This document shows positions 1 to 11,494 of a stretch of 64,000 nt of DNA, piece after piece; positions within the stretch are counted from its first letter, which is position 1; every line of letters starts with the position of its first letter. The notes below the pieces were generated by a model. That model was not told where the DNA came from, made no database searches, and worked only from the letters and a program-made list of their open reading frames with translations. The position numbers and the translations under genes are program-made. The stretch lies in assembly GCA_027186245.1 (NCBI GenBank), contig CP114482.1, forward strand, positions 18,185,209-18,249,208, given 5' to 3'. The DNA comes from Coriaria nepalensis. Lineage: Eukaryota; Streptophyta; Magnoliopsida; Cucurbitales; Coriariaceae.

Positions 1-856
1 TATGCATTTGTTTTATCTTATATTCATGTCAATTAGTTTTTTCAAGACAATAAATCATTTGGAAGACATTGGAGCGAATACTATTTTCGCATTTCAAACA
101 CGACTTCCGCGCATAGCTTGCATATGATTTTTTGAAGGCAAGCATGAATTTGTTTTATTTTACAGTCATTATCTCAATGACTTTTTGAAGTCACTAATTC
201 ATTTGAAAGTAATTAAAAATGAATTCTATTTTCTGCGTCGAACCCGACTTTCATACAAGACTTGCTACTGATCATTTAAGGGCAAGTACACATTTGTTTT
301 ATTTGAGATTCATGTCAATGAGTCTTTTCAAGTCACTAATTCATTTGAAAGCAATTCGAATGAATTCTATTTTTACACTTCAAACACCACTTTCGCGCAT
401 CACTTGCCGATGATCTTTTTAGGACAAGTATGCATTTGTTTTATCTTATATTCATGTCAATGAGTTTTTTCAAGACAATAAATCGTTTGGAAGACATTGG
501 GGCGAATACTATTTTCGCATTTCGAACACGACTTTCGCGCATAGCTTGCATATGATTTTTTGAAGGCAAGCATGAATTTGTTTTATTTTGACAGTCATTA
601 TCTCAATGACTTTTTGAAGTCACTAATTCATTTGAAAGCAATTAAAATGAATTCTATTTTCTGCTTCGAACCCGACTTTCTTACAAGACTTGCTACTGAC
701 CATTTAAGGGCAAGTACACATTTGTTTTATTTGAGATTCATGTCAATGAGTCATTTCAAATCACTAATTTATTTGAAACCAATTCTAATGAATTCTATTT
801 TTACACTTCGATCACCACTTTCGTGCATCACTTGCTGATGATCTTTTTAAGACAAG

Positions 857-998
857 TATGCATTTGTTTTATCTTATATACATGTAAATGAGCCTTTTCA
901 AGACAATAAATCATTTGGAAGCCATTGGAGCGAATACTAATTTCGCATTTCAAACACGACTTTCGCGCATAGCTGGTATATGATTTTTTGAAGGCAAG
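857..998 (+). repeat. Monomer A, example copy (142 bp)
   Basis: This is the first third of a trimer. It starts TATGCATTTGTTTTATCTTA and ends with ATGATTTTTTGAAGGCAAG. A-specific features are ATTTGGAAGCCATTGGAGCG, the interrupted EcoRI position (GAATAC where B and C have GAATTC), the CG-rich TTTCGCGCATAGC, and CATATG (NdeI) just before the terminal T-run. A small hairpin-forming GTCTT-TTC-AAGAC lies near the middle of most A copies. The monomer aligns along its full length with B and C, which shows that the 428-bp unit arose by triplication of an ancestral monomer of about 143 bp. Confidence 0.95.
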
Positions 999-1142
999 TA
1001 TGAGTTTGTTTTATTTTAGAGTCATTATCTCAATGACTTTTTGAAAGTCACTAATTCATTTGAAAGCAATTAAAATGAATTCTATTTTCTGCGTCGAACC
1101 CGACTTTCATACAAGACTTGCTACTGATCATTTAAGGGCAAG
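999..1142 (+). repeat. Monomer B, example copy (144 bp)
   Basis: This is the second third of the trimer. It starts TATGAGTTTGTTTTATTTTA and ends TTTAAGGGCAAG. It carries an EcoRI site (GAATTC, 1077-1082), a BclI site (TGATCA) near its end, and the strongest dyad of the unit (1020-1050). B is the most variable monomer: the two trimer classes differ mainly here. It lacks the long T-run that ends A and C, having CATTTAAGG instead of a run of five or six T followed by AAG. Confidence 0.95.
1020..1050 (+). other. Overlapping dyads in class I monomer B (example)
   Basis: Two inverted repeats overlap and cannot form together. The first is AGTCATT-ATCTC-AATGACT (1020-1038), with a 7-bp stem and a 5-base loop. 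The second is TGACTTT-TTG-AAAGTCA (1034-1050), with a 7-bp stem and a 3-base loop. They recur in class I B monomers throughout the window. Some variants fall in the loop and leave the stem intact, for example TTC near 51,470 and TCG near 46,760. Others damage it, for example TGAG near 41,190. Dyads of this kind are known from centromeric satellites of several eukaryotes, but a role here is only a possibility. Confidence 0.7.
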
Positions 1143-1284
1143 TACACATTTGTTTTATTTGAGATTCATGTCAATGAGTCTTTTCAAGTCACTAATTCAG
1201 TTGAAAGCAATTCGAATGAATTCTATTTTTACACTTCAAACACCAGTTTCGCGCATCACTTGCTGATGATCTTTTTAAGACAAG
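1143..1284 (+). repeat. Monomer C, example copy (142 bp)
   Basis: This is the last third of the trimer. It starts TACACATTTGTTTTATTTGA and ends GATCTTTTTAAGACAAG. It has the second EcoRI site of the unit (1218-1223), so EcoRI sites alternate at about 141 and 286 bp. Three recurring C haplotypes are visible across the array: AAGTCACTAATTCATTTG with AGCAATTCGAATG, AATTTATTTG with ACCAATTCTAATG, and AGCAATTCGAACGAG with TTTTTGCAC. A TTTGAGATTC to TTAGAGATTC substitution is also common and puts a TAG in the only long frame. Confidence 0.95.
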
Positions 1285-2139
1285 TATGCATTTGTTTTAT
1301 CTTATATTCATGTCAATGAGTCTTTTAAGACAGTAAATCATTTGGATGCCATTGGAGCAAATACTATTTTCGCATTTCAAACACGACTTTCGTGCATAGC
1401 TCGCATATGAGTTTTTGAAGGCAAGTATGAGCTTGTTTTATTTTAGAGTCATTATCTCAATGACTTTTTGAAAGTCACTAATTCATTTGAAAGCAATTAA
1501 AATGAATTCTATTTTCTGCGTTGAACCCGACTTTCATACAAGACTTGCTACTGATCATTTAAGGGCAAGTACAAATTTGTTTTATTAGAGATTCATGTCA
1601 ATGAGTCTTTTCAAGTCACTAATTTATTTGAAACCAATTTTAATGAATTCTATTTTTACACTTCAAACACCAGTTTCGTGCATCACTTGCTGATGATCTT
1701 TTGAAGACAAGTATGCATTTTTTTTATCTTATATTCATGTTAATGAGTCTTTTCAAGACAATAAATCATTTGGGAGCCACTGGAGCGAATACTAATTTCG
1801 CATTTCAAACACGACTTTCGCGCATAGCTCGCATATGATTTTTTGAAGGCAAGTATGAGTTTGTTTTATTTTAGAGTCATTATCTCAATGACTTTTTGAA
1901 GGTCACTAATTCATTTGAAAGCAATTAAAATGAATTCTATTTTCCGCGTCGAACCCAACTTCTATTCAAGACTTGCTACTGATCATTTAAGGGCAAGTAC
2001 GCATTTGTTTTATTAGAGATTCATATCAATGAGTCTTTTCAAGTCACTAATTTATTTGAAACCAATTCTAATGAATTCTATTTTTACACTTCAAACACCA
2101 GTTTCGCGCATCACTTGCTGATGATATTTTTAAGACAAG

Positions 2140-2566
2140 TATGCATTTGTTTTATCTTATATTCATGTCAATGAGTCTTTTAAGACAGTAAATCATTTGG
2201 ATGCCATTGGAGCAAATACTATTTTCGCATTTCAAACATGACTATCGCAAATAGCTTTCATATGATTTTTTGAAGGCAAGTATGAGTTTGTTTAATCTTA
2301 CAGTCGTCATCTCAATGACTCTTTGAAAGTCATTAATTCATTTGAAAGCAATTAAAATGAATTCTATTTTCTCCTTCGTACCCGACTTTCGTACATAACT
2401 TGCTGATGATCATTTAAGGGTAAGTACACCTTTGTTTTATTTGAGATTCATGTCAATGAGTCTTTTCAAATCACTAATTTATTTGAAACCAATTCTAATG
2501 AATTTTATTTTTACACTTCAAACACCACTTTCGCGCATCACTTGCTGATGATCTTTTTAAGACAAG
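2140..2566 (+). repeat. Class II trimer unit
   Basis: This is a 427-bp unit with the full class II signature: GTCTTTTAAGACAG and GGATGCCATTGGAGC in A; GACTATCGCAAATAGC at the end of A; GTTTAATCTTACAGTC and TTCGTACCCGACTTTCG in B; and GGTAAGTACACC at the B/C junction. A TAA at ACATAACTTG closes the frame that is open in class I units. Confidence 0.9.
2314..2334 (+). other. Shifted dyad in class II monomer B (example)
   Basis: The sequence is AATGACT-CTTTGAA-AGTCATT, a 7-bp stem with a 7-base loop. Compared with class I, the inner pairing is lost through TGACTTT to TGACTCT, while two outer pairs are gained through AGTCACT to AGTCATT. A 7-bp stem therefore exists in both classes at nearly the same place. 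A later variant with CTGTGAA (near 51,040, 53,175, 56,170 and 57,880) changes only the loop. Confidence 0.65.
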
Positions 2567-4991
2567 TATGCATTCGTTTTATCCTATATTCATGTTAATG
2601 ACTCTTTTCAAGAAAATAAATCATTTGGAAGCCATTGGAGCGAATACTAATTTCGCATTTCAAACACGACTTTCGTGCATAGCTCGCATATGATTTTTTG
2701 AAGGCAAGTATGAGTTTGTTTTATTTTAGAGTCATTATCTCAATGACTTTTTGAAAGTCACTAATTCATTTGAAAGTAATTAAAAATGAATTCTATTTTC
2801 TGCGTCGAACCCGACTTTCATACAAGACTTGCTACTGATCATTTAAGGGCAAGTACACATTTGTTTTATTTGAGATTCATGTCAATGAGTCTTTTCAAGT
2901 CACTAATTCATTTGAAAGCAATTCGAATGAATTCTATTTTTACACTTCAAACACCACTTTTGCGCATCACTTGCCGATGATCTTTTTAGGACAAGTATGC
3001 ATTTGTTTTATCTTATATTCATGTCAATGAGTTTTTTCAAGACAATAAATCGTTTGGAAGACATTGGGGCGAATACTATTTTCGCATTTCGAACACGACT
3101 TTCGCGCATAGCTTGCATATGATTTTTTGAAGGCAAGCATGAATTTGTTTTATTTTGACAGTCATTATCTCAATGACTTTTTGAAGTCACTAATTCATTT
3201 GAAAGCAATTAAAATGAATTCTATTTTCTGCTTCGAACCCGACTTTCTTACAAGACTTGCTACTGACCATTTAAGGGCAAGTACACATTTGTTTTATTTG
3301 AGATTCATGTCAATGAGTCATTTCAAATCACTAATTTATTTGAAACCAATTCTAATGAATTCTATTTTTACACTTCGATCACCACTTTCGTGCATCACTT
3401 GCTGATGATCTTTTTAAGACAAGTATGCATTTGTTTTATCTTATATACATGTAAATGAGCCTTTTCAAGACAATAAATCATTTGGAAGCCATTGGAGCGA
3501 ATACTAATTTCGCATTTCAAACACGACTTTCGCGCATAGCTGGCATATGATTTTTTGAAGGCAAGTATGAGTTTGTTTTATTTTAGAGTCATTATCTCAA
3601 TGACTTTTTGAAAGTCACTAATTCATTTGAAAGCAATTAAAATGAATTCTATTTTCTGCGTCGAACCCGACTTTCATACAAGACTTGCTACTGATCATTT
3701 AAGGGCAAGTACACATTTGTTTTATTTGAGATTCATGTCAATGAGTCTTTTCAAGTCACTAATTCAGTTGAAAGCAATTCGAATGAATTCTATTTTTACA
3801 CTTCAAACACCAGTTTCGCGCATCACTTGCTGATAATCTTTTTAAGACAAGTATGCATTTGTTTTATCTTATATTCATGTCAATGAGTCTTTTAAGACAG
3901 TAAATCATTTGGATGCCATTGGAGCAAATACTATTTTCGCATTTCAAACACGACTTTCGTGCATAGCTCGCATATGAGTTTTTGAAGGCAAGTATGAGTT
4001 TGTTTTATTTTAGAGTCATTATCTCAATGACTTTTTGAAAGTCACTAATTCATTTGAAAGCAATTAAAATGAATTCTATTTTCCGCGTTGAACCCGACTT
4101 TCATACAAGACTTGCTACTGATCATTTAAGGGCAAGTACAAATTTGTTTTATTAGAGATTCATGTCAATGAGTCTTTTCAAGTCACTAATTTATTTGAAA
4201 CCAATTTTAATGAATTCTATTTTTACACTTCAAACACCAGTTTCGTGCATCACTTGCTGATGATCTTTTGAAGACAAGTATGCATTTTTTTTATCTTATA
4301 TTCATGTTAATGAGTCTTTTCAAGACAATAAATCATTTGGGAGCCACTGGAGCGAATACTAATTTCGCATTTCAAACACGACTTTCGCGCATAGCTCGCA
4401 TATGATTTTTTGAAGGCAAGTATGAGTTTGTTTTATTTTAGAGTCATTATCTCAATGACTTTTTGAAGGTCACTAATTCATTTGAAAGCAATTAAAATGA
4501 ATTCTATTTTCCGCGTCGAACCCAACTTCTATACAAGACTTGCTACTGATCATTTAAGGGCAAGTACGCATTTGTTTTATTAGAGATTCATATCAATGAG
4601 TCTTTTCAAGTCACTAATTTCTTTGAAACCAATTCTAATGAATTCTATTTTTACACTTCAAACACCAGTTTCGCGCATCACTTGCTGATGATCTTTTTAA
4701 GACAAGTATGCATTTTTTTTATCTTATATTCATGTCAATGAGTCTTTTAAGACAGTAAATCATTTGGATGCCATTGGAGAAAATACTATTTTCGCATTTC
4801 AAACACGACTTTCGCGCATAGCTCGCATATGAGTTTTTGAAGGCAAGTATGAGTTTGTTTTATTTTAAAGTCATTATCTCAATGACTTTTTGAAAGTCAC
4901 TAATTCATTTGAAAGCAATTAAAATGAATTCTATTTTCCGCGTCGAACCCGACTTTCATACAAGACTTGCTACTGATCATTTAAGGGCAAG

Positions 4992-5081
4992 TACAAATTT
5001 GTTTTATTGGAGATTCATGTCAATGAGTCTTTTCAAGTCACTATTTCGCGCATCACTTGCTGATGATCTTTTTAAGACAAG
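4992..5081 (+). repeat. Monomer C with a 52-bp internal deletion
   Basis: This C monomer is 90 bp instead of 142. AGTCACTA is joined directly to TTTCGCGC at 5,043/5,044, which removes the EcoRI-containing middle. The junction shows no clear microhomology. The next B start is accordingly 376 bp on instead of 428. The deletion happens to join two reading frames into the longest continuous open frame of the window (99 codons, 4,909-5,208), which is a by-product and not a gene. Confidence 0.92.
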
Positions 5082-5937
5082 TATGCATTTTTTTTATCTT
5101 ATATTCATGTTAATGAGTCTTTTCAAGACAATAAATCATATGGAAGCCATTGGAGCGAATACTAATTTCGCATTTCAAACACGACTTTCGCGCATAGCTC
5201 GCATATGATTTTTTGAAGGCAAGTATGAGTTTGTTTTATTTTAGAGTCATTATCTCAATGACTTTTTGAAAGTCACTAATTAATTTGAAAGCAATTAAAA
5301 TGAATTCTATTTTCCGCGTCGAACCCGACTTTTATACAAGACTTGCTACTGATCATTTAAGGGCAAGTACGCATTTGTTTTATTAGAGATTCATGTCAAT
5401 GAGTCGTTTCCAATCACTAATTTCTTTGAAACCAATTCTAATGAATTCTATTTTTACACTTCGAACACCAGTTTCGCGCATCACTTGCTGATGATCTTTT
5501 TAAGACAAGTATGCATTTGTTTTATCTTATATTCATGTTAATGACTCTTTTCAAGATAGTAAATCATTTGGAAGCCATTGGAGCGAATACTAATTTCGCA
5601 TTTCAAACACTACTTTCGTGCATAGCTCGCATATGATTTTTTGAAGGCAAGTATGAGTTTGTTTTATTTTAGAGTCATTATCTCAATGACTTTTTGAAAG
5701 TGACTAATTCATTTGAAAGCAATTAAAATGAATTCTATTTTCCGCTTCGAACCCAACTTTTATACAAGACTTGCTACTGATCATTTAAGGGCAAGTACGC
5801 ATTTGTTTTATTAGAGATTCATGTCAATGAGTATTTTCAAGTCACTAATTTCTTTGAAACCAATTCTAATGAATTCTATTTTTACACTTCAAACACCAGT
5901 TTCGCGCATCACTTGCTGATGATCTTTTGAAGACAAG

Positions 5938-6365
5938 TATGCATTTTTTTTATCTTATATTCATGTTAATGAGTCTTTTCAAGACAATAAATCATTTGGG
6001 AGCCATTGGAGCAAATACTATTGTCGCATTTCAAACATGACTATCGCAAATAGATTTCATATGATTTTTTGAAGGCAAGCATGAGTTTGTTTAATCTTAC
6101 AGTCATCATCTCAATGACTCTTTGAAAGTCATTAATTCATTTGAAAGAAATTAAAATGAATTCTATTTTGTCCTTCCTACCCGACTTTCATACATAACTT
6201 GCTGATGATCATTTAAGGGTAAGTACACCTTTGTTTTATTTGAGATTCATGTCAATGAGTCTTTTCAAGTCACTAATTTATTTGAAACCAATTCTAATGA
6301 ATTCTATTTTTACACTTCAAACACCACTTTTGCGCATCACTTGCTGATGATCTTTTTAAGACAAG
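5938..6365 (+). repeat. Class II unit with a class I left half of monomer A
   Basis: Monomer A begins as class I (TTTTCAAGACAATAAATC and GGGAGCC) and changes to class II (GAGCAAATACTATTGTCGC, GACTATCGCAAATAG). B and C are class II. The exchange point lies in the shared CATTGGAGC region. Confidence 0.85.
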
Positions 6366-6719
6366 TATGCATTTGTTTTATCTTATATTCATGTTAATGA
6401 CTCTTTTCAAGATAATAAATCATTTGGAAGCCATTGGAGCGAATACTAATTTCGCATTTCAAACACGACTTTCGTGCATAGCTCGCATATGATTTTTTGA
6501 AGGCAAGTATGAGTTTGTTTTATTTTAGAGTCATTATCTCAATGACTTTTTGAAAGTCACTAATTCATTTGAAAGCAATTTAAATGAATTCTATTTTCCG
6601 CGTCGAACCCGACTTTCATACAAGACTTGCTACTGATCATTTAAGGGCAAGTACACAGTTGTTTTATTTGAGATTCATGTCAATGAGTCTTTTCAAGTCA
6701 CTAATTTATTTGAAACCAA

Positions 6720-8485
6720 TTCTAATGAATTCTATTTTTACACTTCAAACACCAGTTTCGCGCATCACTTGCTGATGTTCTTTTGAAGACAAGTATGCAT
6801 TTTTTTTATCTTATATTCATGTTAATGAGTCTTTTCAAGACAATAAATCATTTGGGAGCCATTGGAGCGAATACTAATTTCGCATTTCAAACACGACTTT
6901 CGCGCATAGCTCGCATATGATTTTTTGAAGGCAAGTATGAGTTTGTTTTATTTTAGAGTCATTATCTCAATGACTTTTTGAAAGTCACTAATTCATTTGA
7001 AAGCAATTAAAATGAATTCTATTTTCGGCGTCGAACCCAACTTTTATACAAGACTTGCTACTGATCATTTAAGGGCAAGTACGCATTTGTTTTATTAGAG
7101 ATTCATGTCAATGAGTCTTTTCAAGTCACTAATTTCTTTGAAACCAATTCTAATGAATTCTACTTTTACACTTCAAACACCAGTTTCGCGCATCACTTGC
7201 TGATGATCTTTTTAAGACAAGTATGCATTTTTTTAATCTTATATTCATGTCAATGAGTCTTTTAAGACAGTAAATCATTTGGATGCCATTGGAGCAAATA
7301 CTATTTTCGCATTTCAAACACGACTTTCGCGCATAGCTCGCATATGATTTTTTGAAGGCAAGTATGAGTTTGTTTTATTTTAGAGTCATTATCTCAATGG
7401 CTTTTTGAAAGTCACTAATTCATTTGAAAGCAATTAAAATGAATTCTATTTTCCGCGTCGAACCCGACTTTCATACAAGACTTGCTACTGATCATTTAAG
7501 GGCAAGTACAAATTTGTTTTATTAGACATTCATGTCAATGAGTCTTTTCAAGTCACTAATTTATTTGGAACCAATTTTAATGAATTCTATTTTTACACTT
7601 CAAACACCAGTTTCGCGCATCACTTGCTGATGTTCTTTTGAAGACAAGTATGCATTTTTTTTATCTTATATTCATGTTAATGAGTCTTTTCAAGACAATA
7701 AATCATTTGGGAGCCATTGGAGCGAATACTAATTTCGCATTTCAAACACGACTTTTGCGCATAGCTCGCATATGATTTTTTGAAGGCAAGTATGAGTTTG
7801 TTTTATTTTAGAGTCATTATCTCAATGACTTTTTGAAAGTCACTAATTCATTTGAAAGCAATTAAAATGAATTCTATTTTCGGCGTCGAACCCCACTTTT
7901 ATACAAGACTTGCTACTGATCATTTAAGGGCAAGTACGCATTTGTTTTATTAGAGATTCATGTCAATGAGTCTTTTCAAGTCACTAATTTCTTTGAAACC
8001 AATTCTAATGAATTCTACTTTTACACTTCAAACACCAGTTTCGCGCATCACTTGCTGATGATCTTTTTAAGACAAGTATGCATTTTTTTTATCTTATATT
8101 CATGTCAATGAGTCTTTTAAGACAGTAAATCATTTGGATGCCATTGGAGCAAATACTATTTTCGCATTTCAAACACGACTTTCGCGCATAGCTCGCATAT
8201 GATTTTTTGAAGGTAAGTATGAGTTTGTTTTATTTTAGAGTCATTATCTCAATGGCTTTTTGAAAGTCACTAATTCATTTGAAAGCAATTAAAATGAATT
8301 CTATTTTCCGCGTCGAACCCGACTTTCATACAAGACTTGCTACTGATCATTTAAGGGCAAGTACAAATTTGTTTTATTAGACATTCATGTCAATGAGTCT
8401 TTTCAAGTCACTAATTTATTTGGAACCAATTTTAATGAATTCTATTTTTACACTTCAAACACCAGTTTCGCGCATCACTTGCTGA
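6720..8485 (+). repeat. 855-bp dimer period (2 units), two copies
   Basis: Positions 6,720-7,630 recur at 7,575-8,485. Shared rare markers are TTCGGCGTCGAACCC (near 7,023 and 7,878), CAATGGCTTTTTG (near 7,396 and 8,251), TTAGACATTC (near 7,523 and 8,378) and TTTGGAACCAATTTTAATG (near 7,565 and 8,420). GATGTTCTTTTGAAG is shared near 6,775 and 7,630. The copies are close to identical. Confidence 0.82.
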
Positions 8486-8931
8486 TGATCTTTTTAAGAC
8501 AAGTATGCATTTTTTTTATCTTATATTCATGTTAATGAGTCTTTTCAAGACAATAAATCATTTGGGAGCCATTGGAGCGAATACTAATTTCGCATTTAAA
8601 ACACGACTTTCGCGCATAGCTCGCATATGATTTTTTGAAGGCAAGTATGAGTTTGTTTTATTTTAGAGTCATTATCTCAATGACTTTTTGAAAGTCACTA
8701 ATTAATTTGAAAGCAATTAAAATGAATTCTATTTTCCGCGTCGAACCCGACTTTTATACCAGGCTTGCTACTGATCATTTAAGGGCAAGTACGCATTTGT
8801 TTTATTAGAGATTCATGTCAATGAGTCTTTTCAAGTCACTAATTTCTTTGAAACCAATTCTAATGAATTCTATTTTTACACTTCAAACACCAGTTTCGCG
8901 CATCACTTGCTGATGATCTTTTTAAGACAAG

Positions 8932-9356
8932 TATGCATTTTTTTTATCTTATATTCATGTCAATGAGTCTTTTAAGACAGTAAATCATTTGGATGCCATT
9001 GGAGCAAATACTATTTTCGCATTTCAAACATTATTATCGCAAATAGCTTCATATGATTTTTTGAAGGCAAGTATGAGTTTGTTTAATCTTACAGTCATCA
9101 TCTCAATGACTTTTTGAAAGTCAATAAGTCATTTGAAAGCAATGAAAATGAATTCTATTTTCTGCTTCGAACCCGACTTTCCTACAAGACTTGCAACTGA
9201 TCATTTAAGGGCAAGTACACATTTGTTTATTTGAGATTCATCTCAATGAGTCGTTTCCAATCACTAATTTATTTGAAATCAATTCTAATGAATTCTATTT
9301 TTACACTTCAAACACCACTTTCGTGCATCACTTGCTGATGATCTTTTTAAGACAAG
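8932..9356 (+). repeat. Hybrid trimer, class II to class I
   Basis: Monomer A and the left half of B are class II (GTCTTTTAAGACAG, GTTTAATCTTACAGTCATC). After the shared EcoRI region B switches to class I (CTGCTTCGAACCCGAC, TACAAGACTTGC). The unit is 425 bp, with small losses at AGCTTCATATG and TTTGTTTATTTG. The hybrid form recurs at 17,917, 24,341, 30,759, 35,034, 37,599, 40,593 and 41,876. Confidence 0.85.
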
Positions 9357-9391
9357 CATGCATTTGTTTTATCTTATATTCATGTCAATGA

Positions 9392-9404
9392 GTCTTTTCA
9401 AGAC
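9392..9404 (+). other. Small dyad in monomer A (example)
   Basis: GTCTT-TTC-AAGAC forms a 5-bp stem at the position homologous to the B dyad. Class II A monomers have lost one base (GTCTT-TT-AAGAC) and keep the stem. Monomer C has AAGTC in place of AAGAC, so the dyad is absent there. Confidence 0.55.
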
Positions 9405-11494
9405 AATAAATCATTTGGAACCCATTGTAGAGAATACTATTTTCGCATTTCAAACACGCCTTTCGCGCATAGCTTTCTTATGATTTTTTGAAGGCAAGTA
9501 TGAATTTGTTTTATTTCAGAGTCATTATCTCAATGACTTTTTGAAAGTGACTAATTCATTTGAAAGCAATTAAAATGAATTCTATTTTCCGCTTCGAACC
9601 CGACTTTCATACAAGACTTGCTACTGATCATTTAAGGGCAAGTACACATTTGTTTTATTTGAGATTCATGTCAATGAGTCTTTTCAAGTCACTAATTTAT
9701 TTGAAACCAATTCTAATGAATTCTATTTTTACACTTCAAACACCACTTTCGCGCATCACTTGCTGATGATCTTTTTAAGACAAGTATGCATTTGTTTTAT
9801 CTTATATTCATGTTAATGAGTCTTTTCAAGACAATAAATCATTTGGAACCCATTGGAGCGAATACTAATTTCGCATTTCAGACACGACTTTTGCGCATAG
9901 CTCGCATGTGATTTTTTGAAGGCAAGTACGAGTTTGTTTTATTTTAGAGTCATTATCTCAATGACTTTTTGAAAGTCACTAATTCATTTGAAAGCAATTA
10001 AAATGAATTCTATTTTCCGCGTCGAACCCGACTTTCATACAAGACTTGCTACTGATCATGTAAGGGCAAGTACGAATTTGTTTTATTTGAGATTCATGTC
10101 AATGAGTCTTTTCAAGTCACTAATTCATTTGAAAGCAATTCGAATGAATTCTATTTTTACACTTCAAACACCACTTTCGCGCATCACTTGCTAATGATCT
10201 TTTTAGGACAAGTATGCATTTGTTTTATCTTATATTCATGTCAATGAGTTTTTTCAAGACAATAAATCACTTGGAAGACATTGGGGCGAATACTATTTTC
10301 GCATTTCGAACACGACTTTCGCGCATAGCTTGCATATGATTTTTTGAAGGCAAGCATGAATTTGTTTTATTTTAGAGTCATTATCTCAATGACTTTTTGA
10401 AGTCACTAATTCATTTGAAAGCAATTAAAATGAATTCTATTTTCTGCTTCGAACCCGACTTTCCTACAAGACTTGCTACTGACCATTTAAGGGCAAGTAC
10501 ACATTTGTTTTATTTGAGATTCATGTCAATGAGTCATTTCAAATCACTAATTTATTTGAAACCAATTCTAATGAATTCTATTTTTACACTTCGAACACCA
10601 CTTTCGTGCATCACTTGCTGATGATCTTTTTAAGACAAGTATGCATTTGTTTATCTTATATTCAGGTTAATGAGTCTTTTCAAGACAATAAATCATTTGG
10701 AAGCCATTGGAGCGAATACTAATTTCGCATTTCAAACACGACTTTCGCGCATAGCTCGCATATGATTTTTTGAAGGCAAGTATGAGTTTGTTTTATTTTA
10801 GAGTCATTATCTCAATGACTTTTTGAAAGTCACTAATTCATTTGAAAGCAATTAAAATGAATTCTATTTTCTGCATCGAACCCGACTTTCATACAAGACT
10901 TGCTACTGATCATTTAAGGGCAAGTACACATTCGTTTTATTTGAGATTCGTGTCAATGAGTCTTTTCAAGTCACTAATTCATTTGAAAGCAATTCGAATG
11001 AATTCTATTTTTACACCTTAAACACCAGTTTCGCGCATCACTTGCTGATGATCTTTTTAAGACAAGTATGCATTTTTTTTATCTTATATTCATGTTAATG
11101 AGTCTTTTCAAGACAATAAATCATTTGGAAGCCATTGGAGCGAATACTAATTTCGCATTTCAAACACGACTTTCGCGCATAGCTCGCATATGATTTTTTG
11201 AAGGCAAGTATGAGTTTGTTTTATTTTAGAGTCATTATCTCAATGACTTTTTGAAAGTCACTAATTCATTTGAAAGCAATTAAAATGAATTCTATTTTCT
11301 GCGTCGAACCCGACTTTCATAAAAGACTTGCTACTGATCATTTAAGGGCAAGTACACATTTGTTTTATTTGAGATTCATGTCAATGAGTCTTTTCAAGTC
11401 ACTAATTTCTTTGAAACCAATTCTAATGAATTCTATTTTTACACTTCAAAGACCAGTTTCGCGCATCACTTGCTGATGATCTTTTTAAGACAAG

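Larger units (their letters stand above)
200..4802 (+). repeat. 2,567-bp higher-order period (6 units), two copies
   Basis: Positions about 200-2,235 recur at about 2,767-4,802, offset by 2,567 bp. Shared rare variants prove the relationship: AAAGTAATTAAAAATG with five A (near 210 and 2,777), CGTTTGGAAGAC with GGGGCG (near 484 and 3,051), TTCGATCACC (near 808 and 3,375), and TTGGGAGCCACTGGAGC (near 1,769 and 4,336). The copies differ by occasional substitutions. Homology stops near 2,235/4,802, where the first copy runs into a class II unit and the second does not. Confidence 0.85.
4803..6719 (+). repeat. Mixed class I block with one class II unit
   Basis: These are ordinary trimers without a clear local higher-order period. 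The stretch includes the shortened C monomer at 4,992-5,081, several units with the TTAGAGATTC variant, and the class II unit at 5,938-6,365. I see no other element here. Confidence 0.8.

Noticed and set aside
1020..1050. Intrinsic transcription terminator
   Set aside because: The hairpin stem is AT-rich and 7 bp long with no following T-run in the right place. It recurs in every class I unit with no gene upstream.
857..1284. CENP-B box
   Set aside because: I looked for a TTCG...CGGGA-type 17-bp motif in the A, B and C consensus on both strands. TTCGAACCCGAC resembles it only in its CpG positions, so no call is made.
4909..5208. 99-codon open frame as a real fusion gene
   Set aside because: It exists only because a 52-bp deletion in a C monomer joins two frames. 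It is seen once, and both parts are satellite.
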